A stretch of DNA of 64,000 nucleotides from Multifurca ochricompacta (lineage: Eukaryota; Basidiomycota; Agaricomycetes; Russulales; Russulaceae). Position numbers and translations under genes: made by a program. Every line of letters starts with the position of its first letter. Position 1 is the stretch's first letter. The notes beneath the pieces are model-generated. The model saw nothing but the letters and a program-made list of their open reading frames with translations, had not been told where the DNA came from and searched no databases. Below, one piece after another: positions 10,941 through 22,049 of the stretch. The DNA is taken from NCBI GenBank assembly GCA_022496185.1, contig WTXG01000199.1, positions 1 to 64,000 of the forward strand, in the 5' to 3' direction.

Positions 10941-11362
10941 ACAATCTACTCAGATTAACGCTCAGACTCAAATTCAGTCGCCTTCAATGGTAATGGTCTT
11001 TTCAATTGAGATCCCTAATGTATGTATGTAACCATCCACGACGTAGTATACACAGAGACGGCCCATGAAGCCGGAATAGGTCCATGGACCCCCCCCCCTT
11101 TTTGGACGGTCTAAACCTACATCACAACTCTTATCCCGCGGGGGTTTTTTCTCTGGAGCCATGCCCTGATATTCTACATAGTAGCTACTGGAACCCACTA
11201 CTAGTAAGTAACCGTGCGACTTAGGCAAAGCCCATAAATTCGATTCAAGAAAAAAAAAACTCAAAAAAATGCACTCTCATAACCCTTATCCTCCATCCTC
11301 CATCTGAACACCCTCAACTTTCTCACCAGTCCAAACAGTAGTGAACCATGAGATTGTAACAA
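10941..11362 (-). pseudogene. Remnant of the 3' part of a Nudix gene
   Basis: Sequence upstream of fucosyltransferase copy 1 matches the region in the same place beside copy 2, where a larger Nudix pseudogene sits (21430-22049). Shared stretches include ACAATCTACTC, TCAATTGAGATCCCT/TCAATGAGATCCCT, AAAAAATGCACTCTCATA and CTGAACACCCTCAA. About 50 bp is missing and about 200 bp of a dispersed repeat is inserted near 11037-11250. The Nudix box itself is gone. Confidence 0.75.
11037..11260 (-). repeat. Short interspersed repeat, family S
   Basis: Read on the minus strand this insert starts with a T-rich tract, then GAATCGAATTTAT and a GC-rich GGTTACTTACTAGTAG segment. It resembles copies at about 33365-33480, 41765-41880 and 52485-52580. 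It interrupts the Nudix remnant. Confidence 0.5.
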
Positions 11363-11800
11363 GTGCTACTATCCCATGCTTACAGTGCAAGATAAGATAA
11401 GATGTAAAAGTTGTTGCAAATTGAAGTGAAATCACCTGTTAGATAACTGCACTGAATGTGGAGATTGATTGTAAGGCATAGCATAAGTCTGGGTAACTCT
11501 TTTTTATTCATTTAAAAATTGAGTTTATTATGTGCATCAAGGTATTGCCACTGGCGTACAATCGTGAGACCATGTGAGTTTGTTGGAGGTCGTGAGGTTG
11601 TTGGAGGTCGTGAGGTTGTGAGAGTAGTGATTAGTAATTGGCAGGGTAACCCCCGCCTTACACGAGCGGCCGCTCACCTCACCTCATCTCAAACGTCTCC
11701 TAGGTTCCCGCCGTCTCCCCGGGCCGCGACCTGCCTCGCCCCTCCACCCCCTTTTAGCACATCTCGATGGATGATATGATGACAACAAGTTGTATGTCTC
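11363..11800. other. Intergenic, no gene
   Basis: No coding sequence recognised. A 20-bp unit (GTTGGAGGTCGTGAGGTT) is present twice at about 11580-11620, and a T-rich start resembling repeat family S lies near 11500-11560. Confidence 0.4.
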
Positions 11801-11809
11801 TTTGCGAGT

Positions 11810-13296
11810 ACTAACTCCGAATCCCCCACAACCCACTTTGATGGCACTCTCAATGCTGCACGAACTTACATGACCGAGCTCGCAGATATTCACGCCCGTT
11901 AATTGACATGAATTACCCTCACGCAGCGCGCGCAGATACTGAGCGACACATTCGTGAGTAGTGATGTTCCGGCCCGGCTTTGAAGTCTGGGCCGAGCCAA
12001 AGCCGCCACAGACGGCTTAGCCCTGGCCTGGCTTGGCCCAAGCCGCGGCTTTTGGCAGAGAGAATTTTATGACATATAACCAGTAGTTATAGTTCAGCTA
12101 ATCCAAATCTGACTTAGTGTGTTACGTATTGCAAAGCTATATCGAAGAAAAAGTTTGAAATGCCGCGATAAACATGATCACGTGACCCAAATCAACCACT
12201 TTGTGATCAGATTTTTATTGATTTTGACGATTGCTATTGCACTTGTATGTACTGTTGAAAGCCGCGGCCTGAGCCGGCGGCTTTGGCTTTTAGTTTCTCT
12301 GAGCCGGGCCAGGCACATCACTATTCGCGAGGAAATTGTGCATGAGCTTTTCCTCTCACACGACAGCCTTCGCGCTTCTATCCGCGCTGAGCTGAAACAA
12401 AAAATACACCAGGAAGTCTTCCTTGAGGTGGCCCAATGGCGGGTACAGTTCCACGATGACCACATCGCCCGATCGCAGGCGGAGATAGATGCTTCTCTTC
12501 CTGCTCCCACACCCCTCCTGAGCCGCGCTGACATTGACAGAATATCACGACGCCCCACAAAGAAGGGCTCTCGCCCCTCCATCACTCGACCCCCACGCGG
12601 TTGCGCGCGTCCTCATGGGCGAGTGCTGTTCCCTATCCCCCTCGTGCCACTAGCCGCGCTTGTCACGTTGACTCCGGCCGCACTCCATCGGTCCCGTCCT
12701 CTCAACCGGACCAGGACCAGGACATGGTTGATGCCCCCGCGGACACCCCCGCCCAGCCTGCCCCACAGCGACCCTTCAATAGGGCCGAATCTGATCCTGC
12801 CAATTATGGCACCGACGCTTCCATCCACCGCCCAGAGGTAATGATGACGGATGAGCGCTCTATTGATAACTTATCCTACCTCACCGAGGATGACACTGAC
12901 CCTCTTCCTCTTCCTGCTCCAGTTCTTGCTGACCCACCTCCCCCAACATCGGCAGTCCGTGCACCGGGTCCTCGAGACCCCCTCGCGCAGATCGCAGACA
13001 CGCTTCAGGTGTTGGTCCTGTGCATCGAACAGCTTGAGTCTCGCCCAACTCAGGGCCACCCCACGAGCCACCACCCGCGTGCCACAACCCTGGGGCCAGC
13101 CCCCTCTGGTCCTCCCCCGGTCCCCACAGCTTCTCGCTCAATGGGAGCCAACTTTCACATTGTCACCCCAACCACCATGGCGCAACAGCAGCACACACTC
13201 ACCTTTGCACAGGCTGCAACTGCAGTTCAGGGCTGCACAGTCATGGGGTGCCTGCCCCTGGTGTGCCATGCATGGACCATGACTGCCCTCTCTTGA
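11810..13296 (+). pseudogene. Retroelement gag-like ORF, split by a hAT MITE
   Basis: A readable protein runs from about 11815 (NSESPTTHFDGTLNAARTYM) to 13296. It has a charged helical N-terminal half, a proline/serine-rich middle (residues around PADTPAQPAPQRPF) and a DPLAQIADTLQ coiled segment, which looks like the gag or ORF1 of a basidiomycete retroelement. It is broken by a one-base shift near 11900, by the MITE at 11959-12323, and by another shift near 12600. The two sides of the MITE join in frame (HIRE then EIVHEL). No zinc knuckle, protease or RT follows. Class assignment is an inference. Confidence 0.6.
11959..12323. mobile_element. hAT-type MITE (365 bp)
   Basis: Terminal inverted repeats start TAGTGATGTTCCGGCCCGGCT and end AGCCGGGCCAGGCACATCACTA. 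They are flanked by an 8-bp duplication with one mismatch, TTCGTGAG at 11951-11958 and TTCGCGAG at 12324-12331, the hAT signature. Inverted similarity continues inwards (GGCTTTGG and AGCCGCGGC blocks). No transposase is encoded. It sits inside the gag-like frame. Confidence 0.88.
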
Positions 13297-14770
13297 TGCC
13301 TGCCAGCAGCTCACACTACTGAGGTCACTGTCCTGCTTTCATTATGGCCCCCACCACCACACCACAGAGGTCAAAACATGAGGCATCTCCAGACATGTCC
13401 TGTGTCAACAACCCATACCCATACCTGGCAAAACCCATGGCACTTACCCATCAGGTATGAAAACCCTTGACAACCACTACTCATAGTAGTCCTCTGTCCT
13501 CAGGTACTGACTCTGTAGTTTAGAAAATATATATTGTGGTGTATGGATCCGATCTGCAGTGAGTGCGAGGCAAAGTTTTCCCTGAATGGTGAGAGAGGTA
13601 AAGAAGAGAGGGAGAGTGCGCAGAAAGAGTCCCAAGGATAACTAGACTTCGAAGGAGGGTGCGTCATGCTTTGAACTGTTGCGAATCTACTGCTTTGCTG
13701 GTTCCATTTGACCTTGCGCTCGATGTCGTCAAGAAGTTCTTTAGCACACAAAAGAAAGATAAAGAAAGGGGAGAAATGCCGATTGATTTCTGCTTCTGTT
13801 GGCTCACTGGCTGGTCTACTACAAGCATTGTATGTACCCTTATATACTTGCAGAGACCGAGTTATGAAGCAGAAAGAGGGTGAATTAGGGTTGAAAGAAG
13901 ATAAGGTGAGATGATGCCAGGCAATAAAGATGGAGATGATGTAGACGGGGAGGTAGAAACCTGGCAATTAAGATGGGGAGGTAGTGAAATAAGGAATGGA
14001 CGGGCATGCGGCCCGGAATGTGAAGCTAGATTCTAAATGCTCTAAATTCAGGAGAGACAATAGCTGGCTGTTTCATGCTCAACGCCCGAGCCATCCTTAC
14101 AGTAGTATGATATCTGTGGTTTCTATCTGATTGTTTCTGGTACACCACAATGTGCCAACACATGATTTTTAAATAAAACTCACAGGTTTTAACCATACCT
14201 GCAAATACAGTGTCTTTATGGGTACAGTGTGACAGGTTACAAGATGTAAAATTACCTGCGGTGTGACCCGTGTTATGCCACGACCTTGAAGCGCGTAATC
14301 AAATTCGATTATAAAAAAAGCTTTTTTTTTAATTATGTTCCTCCACAATCCTCGATATATCACACATCATGAAAGCCCTCAGACACGCACATACTCACAA
14401 ATGGGATTCACCACATCATACCAGGTCGCACTTGGAAATGGATACTTCTAGTATTCATGGGGGTCATATTCTTGTATTCAGCTGACTCGGTATTGTATTT
14501 GTTGACTGTGGGGTCTAAATGGCCCTATCTCCCTTTGCAGACTGGAACTATGCTTTTGAACATGTGGCCCCCTAGGAAACGTGGACATCAATAGTGGTGA
14601 TTGTTCCCACTTTTCAATTTGTTTTCCTGGCATCAACATGGTCGACAATGAAATCAATCAATGAGCGTCTATCTTCTATATCTGGTGAATCACTTATCTC
14701 GTCATGAGGCTGTGTACGCGCAACTTCTCGTCGACAACGCTAATCACGATAGCTCCTTGCTACGACCTAT
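13297..14770. other. Intergenic, repeat remnants, no gene
   Basis: At 13380-13411 a short piece of the second copia LTR family occurs in reverse (GGCATCTCCAGACATGTCC). A copy of the TATA-bearing repeat family T occupies about 13530-13900. A family-S-like end with T9/A7 runs lies near 14280-14335. From 14360 to 14770 nothing is recognised except the upstream region of NLR gene 1. Confidence 0.5.
13530..13900 (-). repeat. Dispersed repeat family T, copy 1
   Basis: Read on the minus strand it carries TATATAAGGGTACATACAATGC followed by CTTGTAGTAGACCAGCC, then an AG-rich tract and GCCTCGCACTCAC. Other copies are at about 32810-33110 and 37640-38020, with more diverged ones at 29180-29420, 36840-37080 and 42800-43270. 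The minus-strand ORF of 155 codons across it is not a gene. Confidence 0.65.
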
Positions 14771-17700
14771 ATGTCCCAAACACCCTCCACAACAGCCTCA
14801 AGTTCGAATTATCAAGCCATTTTTGGCGCTGCTTTGAAAGAATACAAGATCCGAACTGGGAAAGATATTGCCGACCACCCTTTATCGGCTAGGATTCAAT
14901 CATGTAACTCTCCTGATGCCATTCTGGCCATTCTTCAAGAAAAGGCCCATGAGTTCGGTCAATCTATAAGCGACAACAAAAGGCTGACAAAGTGGTTGAA
15001 TCCAACTGTTAATGTCCTCTATGCGTTTTCAGCCACATTAGGCGAAGGTGTTGGCTTGGTCAGTCGTATCATGTTCAGCTCGTTCCCGCACAAGACCTAC
15101 ACTCTTGTATTATTACACAGGTCTTCTCTCCCGCCAAGGTAATCTTTGCTGGAATAGGTGTCCTCCTCTTGGTAAACATTCCTTATCTCGTTGCGCATGT
15201 CACTTCCACAACCGACTCAATTAGGCAGCAAAGGATGTTGAGGCGAGCCAAGGAACTCTCCTCGAGCTGTTTGATCGAATTGGAAGCTTCTTCAGACGAC
15301 TTGAAACATATATTGAAGTCTCACCAAGTGATGGGATGAGAGATATGATCGTGAAGATCATGGTGGAAGTACTATGTATACTTACGATTGCAACGAGGGA
15401 GATCAAGCAAGGGAGAACGAGTGAGTTAGGATGATCGAGAAGATAGGGCTGATAATTTATATTTGTTCAGAGAAGTACTTCAAAAAGCTTGTGGGAAGGA
15501 CCGAAATCGAGGATGCGCTTCAGAGGCTAGATAGGTTGACACAAGAAGAAGCTCGGATGGCTACTGCTCAGATTTTGAAGGTCACTCAGAAGGTGGACGG
15601 AAAAATGGATGGCGTAGGGGACAGAGTGCAGCTGGTCGAAAATACGGTGAACAGCGTCGATGACAAGGTGGAGATTATCGATGGCAGAGTGCAAGGGATC
15701 GGTGATAGAGTGAAAGGCGTCGATGAAAAAGTGCAGATTGTCGACGGCATGGTCCAAGGCGTTGACGACAGAATGAGGATTGTTGGCGACAAGGTTAACC
15801 AAATCGTTGATGGTGAGCGGGACCCTATTTAGCCGGTCAATGGGTCTATTCTGAAACATTTTATGCTGGCAGAGGGAAAGGCAACAAGAGTATCAGTTCA
15901 GAAACTAGCGAATGACCTAGGCTATTTGAGCCGTTCGTGATTTCCTAGCTCGGATACCGCTGGGTAAATAGTCTCAACTGACCATCACCTTTCCGCAGGA
16001 ATTCAAATTCTAGAGAAGCTTCGCAACTGGCTTTGCCCTCCAGATCCATCCATCAATTACAACACCGCACGCAGCACTCACCACGAGGGGACCGCCCAGT
16101 GGTTCACCAACGGTGAAACTTTCATCGATTGGAAAGCATCAGGTTCTCTCTTGTGGATTCATGGAAAACGTATATTTCATCTACCTGCCAAAGAGTAACT
16201 TATACTAATGGCCTTCCGGTTTGCTAGCGGGATCTGGAAAGAGTATTCTCAGGTGTGTCTCTCACAATCAATTCTGCCTATGGAATCCTATGTTGACTAC
16301 GACCAGCTCCGCAATCATTCATAATATCGAGGCGATCTCAAATGCTGGCTCTGCACTTATGGCCTACTTTTATTTTGATTTCAAGGACACCGGCAAGCAG
16401 GACCCTCGTGCCTTGCTATCCTCCCTTCTGATTCAGCTTTGCAATCAATCCGACATTTATTGCGACATTCTTGTTGCTTTGTACTCGATTCACCATCAAG
16501 GCTCAAAACAGCCCGGCCATGACGCGCTTATTCAATGCCTTCAGGACATGCTCACTGTCCCAGGGCAAATTCCAACTTATTTAATCATGGACGCGTTGGA
16601 CGAATGTCCGAACAGTTCTGGAATACCATCGGCGCGTGAAAGGGTACTTGAGCTTGTGGAAAGATTTCTAGAGCTGAACCTCCCAAATTTGCGACTTTGC
16701 ATCACTAGTCGTCCTGAGATTGATATCCGGACCTCCCTGGATCCCGTAACATCTCATCGCGTGTCCCTTCATGATGAAAATGGGCAAAAGGATGATATCA
16801 TCGACTATGTCAGCTCTGTGGTTTACTCAGATAGAAAGATGCGGAGGTGGCGAGATGAGGACAAGACTTTAGTTATCGAGGCGCTCTCAGACAGAGCCGA
16901 TGGAATGTAAGAGTGACGCTCTTTATTGATGGTCATACGTTCTCATGGTATGAAACAGGTTTCGATGGGTTTTCTGCCAACTTGAAATTCTTCGGCATTG
17001 TCTCCCACCAAGTGTACGGCGTATCCTTGACGAATTACCGGAGAGTTTGGACGAGACATACGAACGCGTACTAAAGGAGATCAATAAGGCGAACCGAGAA
17101 CACGCATATCGTCTTTTGCAATGCCTTACAGCAGCAGTTCGGCCACTTAGCGTTGAAGAGCTCGCAGAAGTCCTTGCCGTCGACTTCAACGCCGGAGGTA
17201 TTCCGAAGCTAAACGTGGACTGGCGCTGGGAGGATCAAGAACAAGCTGTATTCTCCGCGTGCTCGAGTCTAATCGCCGTCATTGACGTCGGCGGTTCCCA
17301 AGTGGTTCAATTTTCGCACTTCTCCGTGAAGGAGTTCCTGACCTCGGATCGCCTCGCTGCCTCGAAGGGAGATGTTTCGAATTATCATATTCGTCCAGAG
17401 CCTGCGCATACCATCCTTGCACAAGCTTGTCTTGGTGTCTTACTACGATTGGACGACAAGATCGATAAGGAGAGCATCAAGAGCTTTCCTCTAGTTGAAT
17501 ATTCCGCTCAATACTGGTTGAACCATGCGCAATTCGAGGGTGTATATTCGCATATAGAAGAAGGGACCTACCATCTTTTTGATGCAGAAAAACCCCACCT
17601 TTCGGCATTTTTCTGGGCGCGCTCATCGATGACTAGGATTCATCCAGAACGACTTGAAACTGTCCCCCTGTACTACGCTGCAGAATTTGGGTTCCTTAAA

Positions 17701-18345
17701 TTGATAGAAGGCCTCATTACCAAGCATCCAGAAGATCTGAACGCGACTGGCGGGGAATACGGTAATCCTCTGCTCGTGGCAATGCACAGGAGTAATAAAG
17801 AGGTCTCATGGCTTCTACTCGAGCGTGGTGCAGATGTGAACTATGGGGGTTGGGCGCTCATGACTCCGCTACACGTAGCATCAGCGCGTGGATATTTCGA
17901 TATTGCACAGTGGCTACTCAACCATGGAGCAGATCCAAGCGCCCTGGATGAGCACCATTGTACCTCGTTACATATAGCTGCAAGTGGCGGACACAGTGAC
18001 ATTGTTCAAATCCTTCTTGACCGCAACGTAGGCGTCGACTCCAGGCGCACCAGTGGCCAAACGCCACTACATAAAGCGGCGGAACAAAGCGAGTTAGAGT
18101 CCACACGCTTATTGCTGGAGCATGGTGCGGATCCAAATGCACAAGATGGAGGAAAATCAACCCCGCTTCATGAAGCAGCGAGCAGGGGATATTTGCAGAC
18201 CGTACAGCTGCTTCTCGACCATGGTGCGAATGTACATCTGGAAAATGAAAATGGCGCGACACCATTTCAAGTTGCGACAACAAAAGGTCACGATAAAGTC
18301 GCACAATTACTGTCGGAGAATGGTGGCGGCGGACAAAAAGAATGA
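14771..18345 (+). CDS. NLR gene 1: Goodbye-NACHT-ankyrin STAND NTPase
   Basis: Nine exons, join(14771..15058, 15121..15171, 15225..15420, 15471..15812, 15873..15932, 15999..16169, 16228..16252, 16307..16906, 16959..18345), give 1039 residues with no defect. The N-terminus (about residues 14-175) matches the fungal STAND Goodbye domain. A hydrophobic SPAKVIFAGIGVLLL segment is encoded alone by the 51-nt exon 2. Residues about 215-292 are heptad repeats of the VDDKVxx type, likely coiled coil. NACHT follows, with Walker A GKPGSGKS (K374) on a 25-nt exon and Walker B MDALDE (D473); then a winged-helix-like LDETYERVLKEI segment and about seven ankyrin repeats (about 810-1035). Such proteins act in fungal non-self recognition or cell-death control; the ligand is unknown. 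Confidence 0.92.
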
Positions 18346-19464
18346 GGTATGAAATGTAGCACTCAAGCCCCGCTCTGCAGGTACCTAAGCTGTTCAAGTT
18401 ATTTATGTGACCTTTTGTAGTACATGACCATACGCCTAGTTCCGATCAGCAAAGACGGATATCACTTTTAGTTCTGACCAGTACTGCAAGGGTATACCGA
18501 TAGTGGAGAGCAAGTAGCTAATGGACCAGGACATGGAGGTGGGGAAAGCGTGCAGAAAAGACAAAAACAAATGAAAGAGATTGATAGTTTGACCTTATAA
18601 GCAAGGTAGCATTATGGGCCCTAGGTTAAGGAAGCGAGACTACCCAACACGTGATCGGAGAAAAAAAAAAGAAATCAAACCTCATCATCCATCTCAACTC
18701 ATCTCGTCAGTGTGTGCGGAACTAAATAATCAAGATTCCTTCCTATACTATGTTATCAAAGTAGTAAAAATTGAATAGATATTTTGGGGTGCACGCACGA
18801 GTAAGAGAAAAAAAACTCGAGGCTGTTTAGTATAGTAAGATTTACAAATCGGGACTCAACTCTTTTGAGACAATGCGAGGCGCGCTCGTGTCATCAACGG
18901 TCTTGCGCAACCTTGGAGGAAGGGGAAGCGAATGGCAATGGCAATGGCAATCAACAATTAAAGTCAGTCAATCTTATTCCATTGTCAAATTTCGCTTATG
19001 TTAGTCTAATTTCTATGACTTATTGCTATTATTACTACTCAAAGTTGTAGGGGGGAGTATCACGAAAGGAGGTATCATGAGAAACAAAATGTGCACGTAT
19101 ATGGATATGGCTGGATATAAAAAAAATCGAAGCTTATGTTTTATTTTTTGTTTTGCTTTTGTTTTGTTTCATCTCATTTGTGGCGTGGCGACGGGAGATC
19201 AATTTAGTCCAATCAATCAAATATCAAATCAATCTTCCCAAGTTCCATCTTCGAAACAAGTCTATCCTCGCCAAGAACGGGAGCACATACGGGTCATCAA
19301 GGATCCGTGAATGTAAATGTTTTGCATTCAAGTCGTCGTCAAAATGCTTCCAGTAAGTCCGGGTGAGGGGGGGGAAGGTGATGGAAGTGTTGTCGTTTTT
19401 TAAAAGGATTTCCTCTCGCTGCGCTCCACAGCAGCGAAAAGTCGTGTGTCGTTTCCCCAGTTGA
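18346..19464. other. Intergenic, no gene; edge of segmental duplication 1
   Basis: From about 19066 onwards the sequence parallels 8776-9012 downstream of fucosyltransferase copy 1 (shared ATCAAATCAATCTTCC and CCTCGCCAAGAACGGGAGCA). From 18346 to 19065 I recognise nothing beyond A-rich runs and a short AATGGC triplet-like repeat near 18931. Confidence 0.5.
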
Positions 19465-21338
19465 TCACCAGAAGCGCATCGTGTTCCATTCAAGGCCTTG
19501 CGCAGCTCGTAACATGACCACATTTGACGTCATACTAGAGAACTGTTATCCGTATGCGATCAGCACTACACAGCCGAATGCCCCCCACATAGCAAAGCAA
19601 AAAAAGAGGCAAAAACACACACGCACCCCGTTCCCGATAAACACTTCCGCTCGCTGGGCGACTGCCATATCCATCGCTTGAGAGTTATGTTTTTGTTCGC
19701 CCGTCAATACTAAATCCCGACTCGTCCCAATATGCTCCCATACGGGCATTCCTCCCTTCTTCGCGTCCTCTTGTAATGCTTCTTTGAGCTCTTCCAGCCA
19801 TTCCGGTTTCCCATTCGTCAACACGTACACGCGCCTGAGTTGAGTCGTGGAAGAAAGCGAGGCCCGCACTTCCCGCACCCGTCTCACGATATCCTCAATC
19901 TCAGGAAAACAGTGCACACGATATTGCGCGTGATCCTCTTCCGATGCATCGCCCACTCTAAGCGGAGGCGGAGGGATGAACCGATCGGGTAGTCCAGGGA
20001 ATTCATTAAACCCCATATAATGTGCGTACCAATTCCCCAGATTCTTGCAATGGTCGATGTAATCTCCACGTCGAATGTGCAGCGCAAGCAAACCTGAGAG
20101 AGGAGCAGTGGAGGCAGAAGGGTTGAAGGAGCTTGGGGAAATGGAGGAAAGCGCAGGATGGATCACTTGTGCATTAGCCACGAGCGCAGCGAGGATCAGT
20201 GGCGACCAGGAAAAGTGAGTGATGATTGGCGACTTGGATATTGATGGCCATATGTCGAGCAGTCTAGTCGAGTCACCGAATACCCTTCCCCAAAAACCGA
20301 CTCAGATCCGACGCGTCCGTGAAAGAAGAGGAAAGAGGAGAACGCACAGGTAATTAAATATCTGGCCTGAATGCTCCTTAATCTCTACACACCGGTCCTC
20401 TATCTGCTCTAGTTTATCAAGCCACGCCTGCAAAAGCGTTGCAGCAGACGCGTCCGGTAAAGCGCCGTCGACCTCATTGCGATCGATAATAGTGCGGTTA
20501 GGGCACACTTCATTGAAGAATTCAGGAATGACAGCAGGAACACCGTTTGTGGAGGGTGGAAAAGGGTCTCCAGCAACGGGACCTTTGGATGTGAACAAAT
20601 ATGAGGGTGCGCATATACGGAGGGGGGGAGGGGGGGAAGATGGGGTAGGGCGTACCAGAGAGTAGTGCGGTCAGTGGCACGCGAGCGGGGATCCGCTTGT
20701 CATTAAAGCTGGAAAAGTCACTGGACGTTTTATCCCAAGTATAATTATCAAACACGTAACTGCACGAAGAAAAGAGAAACGGATTGAGTGCGTGGGAGAC
20801 GACCGACCATGAGAATAGTACGTACGTTCGTTTCGCTAGGTAAGCGAGGTGAGCGTTAAATAGGAGTTCTTGCATCGCATTACCCCATCCTAAGCCTATT
20901 TTTTTCGTTCGATGTGTCAGTAACTGGGTGAGCGACTGCGGACAAGACAAGGGAAAAAGGCGCACCCCAAAGCTGATTCGAGAAACGAATGTAGCGTCCC
21001 TCCCTCCCTTGCGGGAAAGGCAAATCAGGATTATGTTGTGGTAGACGTTTCTCCCTCTCGTGCCATTCATAAAATCGGGGTGGGTCTACGCCTCCCTCTG
21101 GCTTCGGTAGGTCCTGAAGATAGAGGGGGATATCGTCCTGGTGACGATGAGAGGATGAGGAAAGAAAAGACCAGGTGTAGAGGAAAGCGCCTGTTGCGAG
21201 GACGGCGAGGACCAAAGAAAAGCCACGAATTCTACGAGGGAGGGAAAGATGTACATAAAATGGACTAGAAACTGATCTTTCTGCCGCCGTCGCCGTCGCC
21301 GTCACTGGACCAGGTAGTGGAAGTGGAAGACGAAACAT
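19465..21338 (-). CDS. Fucosyltransferase-like type II membrane protein, copy 2
   Basis: This is the paralogue of 9013-10885 with the same five exons: complement(join(19465..19542, 19627..20284, 20348..20582, 20656..20895, 20966..21338)), 527 residues. The membrane anchor, the GWGNAMQELLFN motif and HIRRGD are intact. The third intron has lost its homologous acceptor: CAG in copy 1 is CGG here. The model uses AAG twelve bases downstream, which keeps frame but removes four residues (FWER-like). The nearer AG, four bases upstream, would give a stop. An in-frame ATG at 21374 could lengthen the N-terminus by 12 residues; the chosen start matches copy 1. Activity is plausible but depends on that splice. 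Confidence 0.72.
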
Positions 21339-21429
21339 TGAATGTGAGCGCCATGAGAAGAATGCTAACCCCAACCAAAGACGTGGCGATTCTATGACGT
21401 AATGTGTTTATTTGTATATTACGTACGAT

Positions 21430-22049
21430 TCACAATCTACTCCGATTAAAACTCAGACTATAGTCCTTGTCCTGGTGATCCTCCTTTGGATACTCTGGAT
21501 AGGTAGCACGAACAAGTTCAATGGCCCTTTCAATGAGATCCCTGTCCACTTGAAACGTAACCATCCGCAGTGCTTCTTCAATCTCAAAAAATGCACTCTC
21601 ATAGCTCTCGTCCTCAGTCTGAACACCCTCAATTTTCTCCGCGCCAGTCCAAATGGTAGCGAACCATAAGATGAGTTGTACACCACCACCACCACCACCA
21701 CAACCACTAGCGTAACCTCCTGCCATTCCTTGAGTCCGACGTATGGTGAACATGAACGGTTCCTCGCTCCCGCGTACCAGCACAGCCGCGTCTGCGGTCT
21801 GCGCACCGACTGCCGGGGCGCGCGTGATCAAGTCGAGGGGAAGAAGTCTGCAGGGGTAACCGGTCTCTTCGAACGTCTCTCTTACGGCTGTCGTGATGAT
21901 ATTCTCCCCGCGATCTTTGCGACCCTTTGGGAGCAACCACTGCCCTCTAGCGTTGTGGTATATGAGACAGACGCGAAGAGGATGGAACCCCCCGATATGA
22001 GGAAATTAGAAGACGGGAATTACTCGGTGGGGTATCTGGGAAGAGCCAT
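21430..22049 (-). pseudogene. Nudix hydrolase pseudogene
   Basis: Aligned to the intact gene at 22780-23391, it keeps the Nudix box (GRKDRGE, then RETFEETGY) and most of the C-terminal half. It carries TAA in place of a CAA glutamine codon ten codons after the ATG at 22049-22047. About 19 bp is also missing after SILFA, which shifts the frame before the catalytic box. A (CCA)n expansion near 21679-21700 encodes a glycine run. It lies just upstream of fucosyltransferase copy 2 and is the fuller counterpart of the remnant at 10941-11362. Confidence 0.85.

Noticed and set aside
12119..12841. 240-codon plus-strand open frame
   Set aside because: It starts inside the hAT MITE and continues into the gag-like remnant, so it is a chimera of two transposon pieces.
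13500..13967. 155-codon minus-strand open frame
   Set aside because: It lies wholly within dispersed repeat family T and similar but broken frames occur in the other copies.
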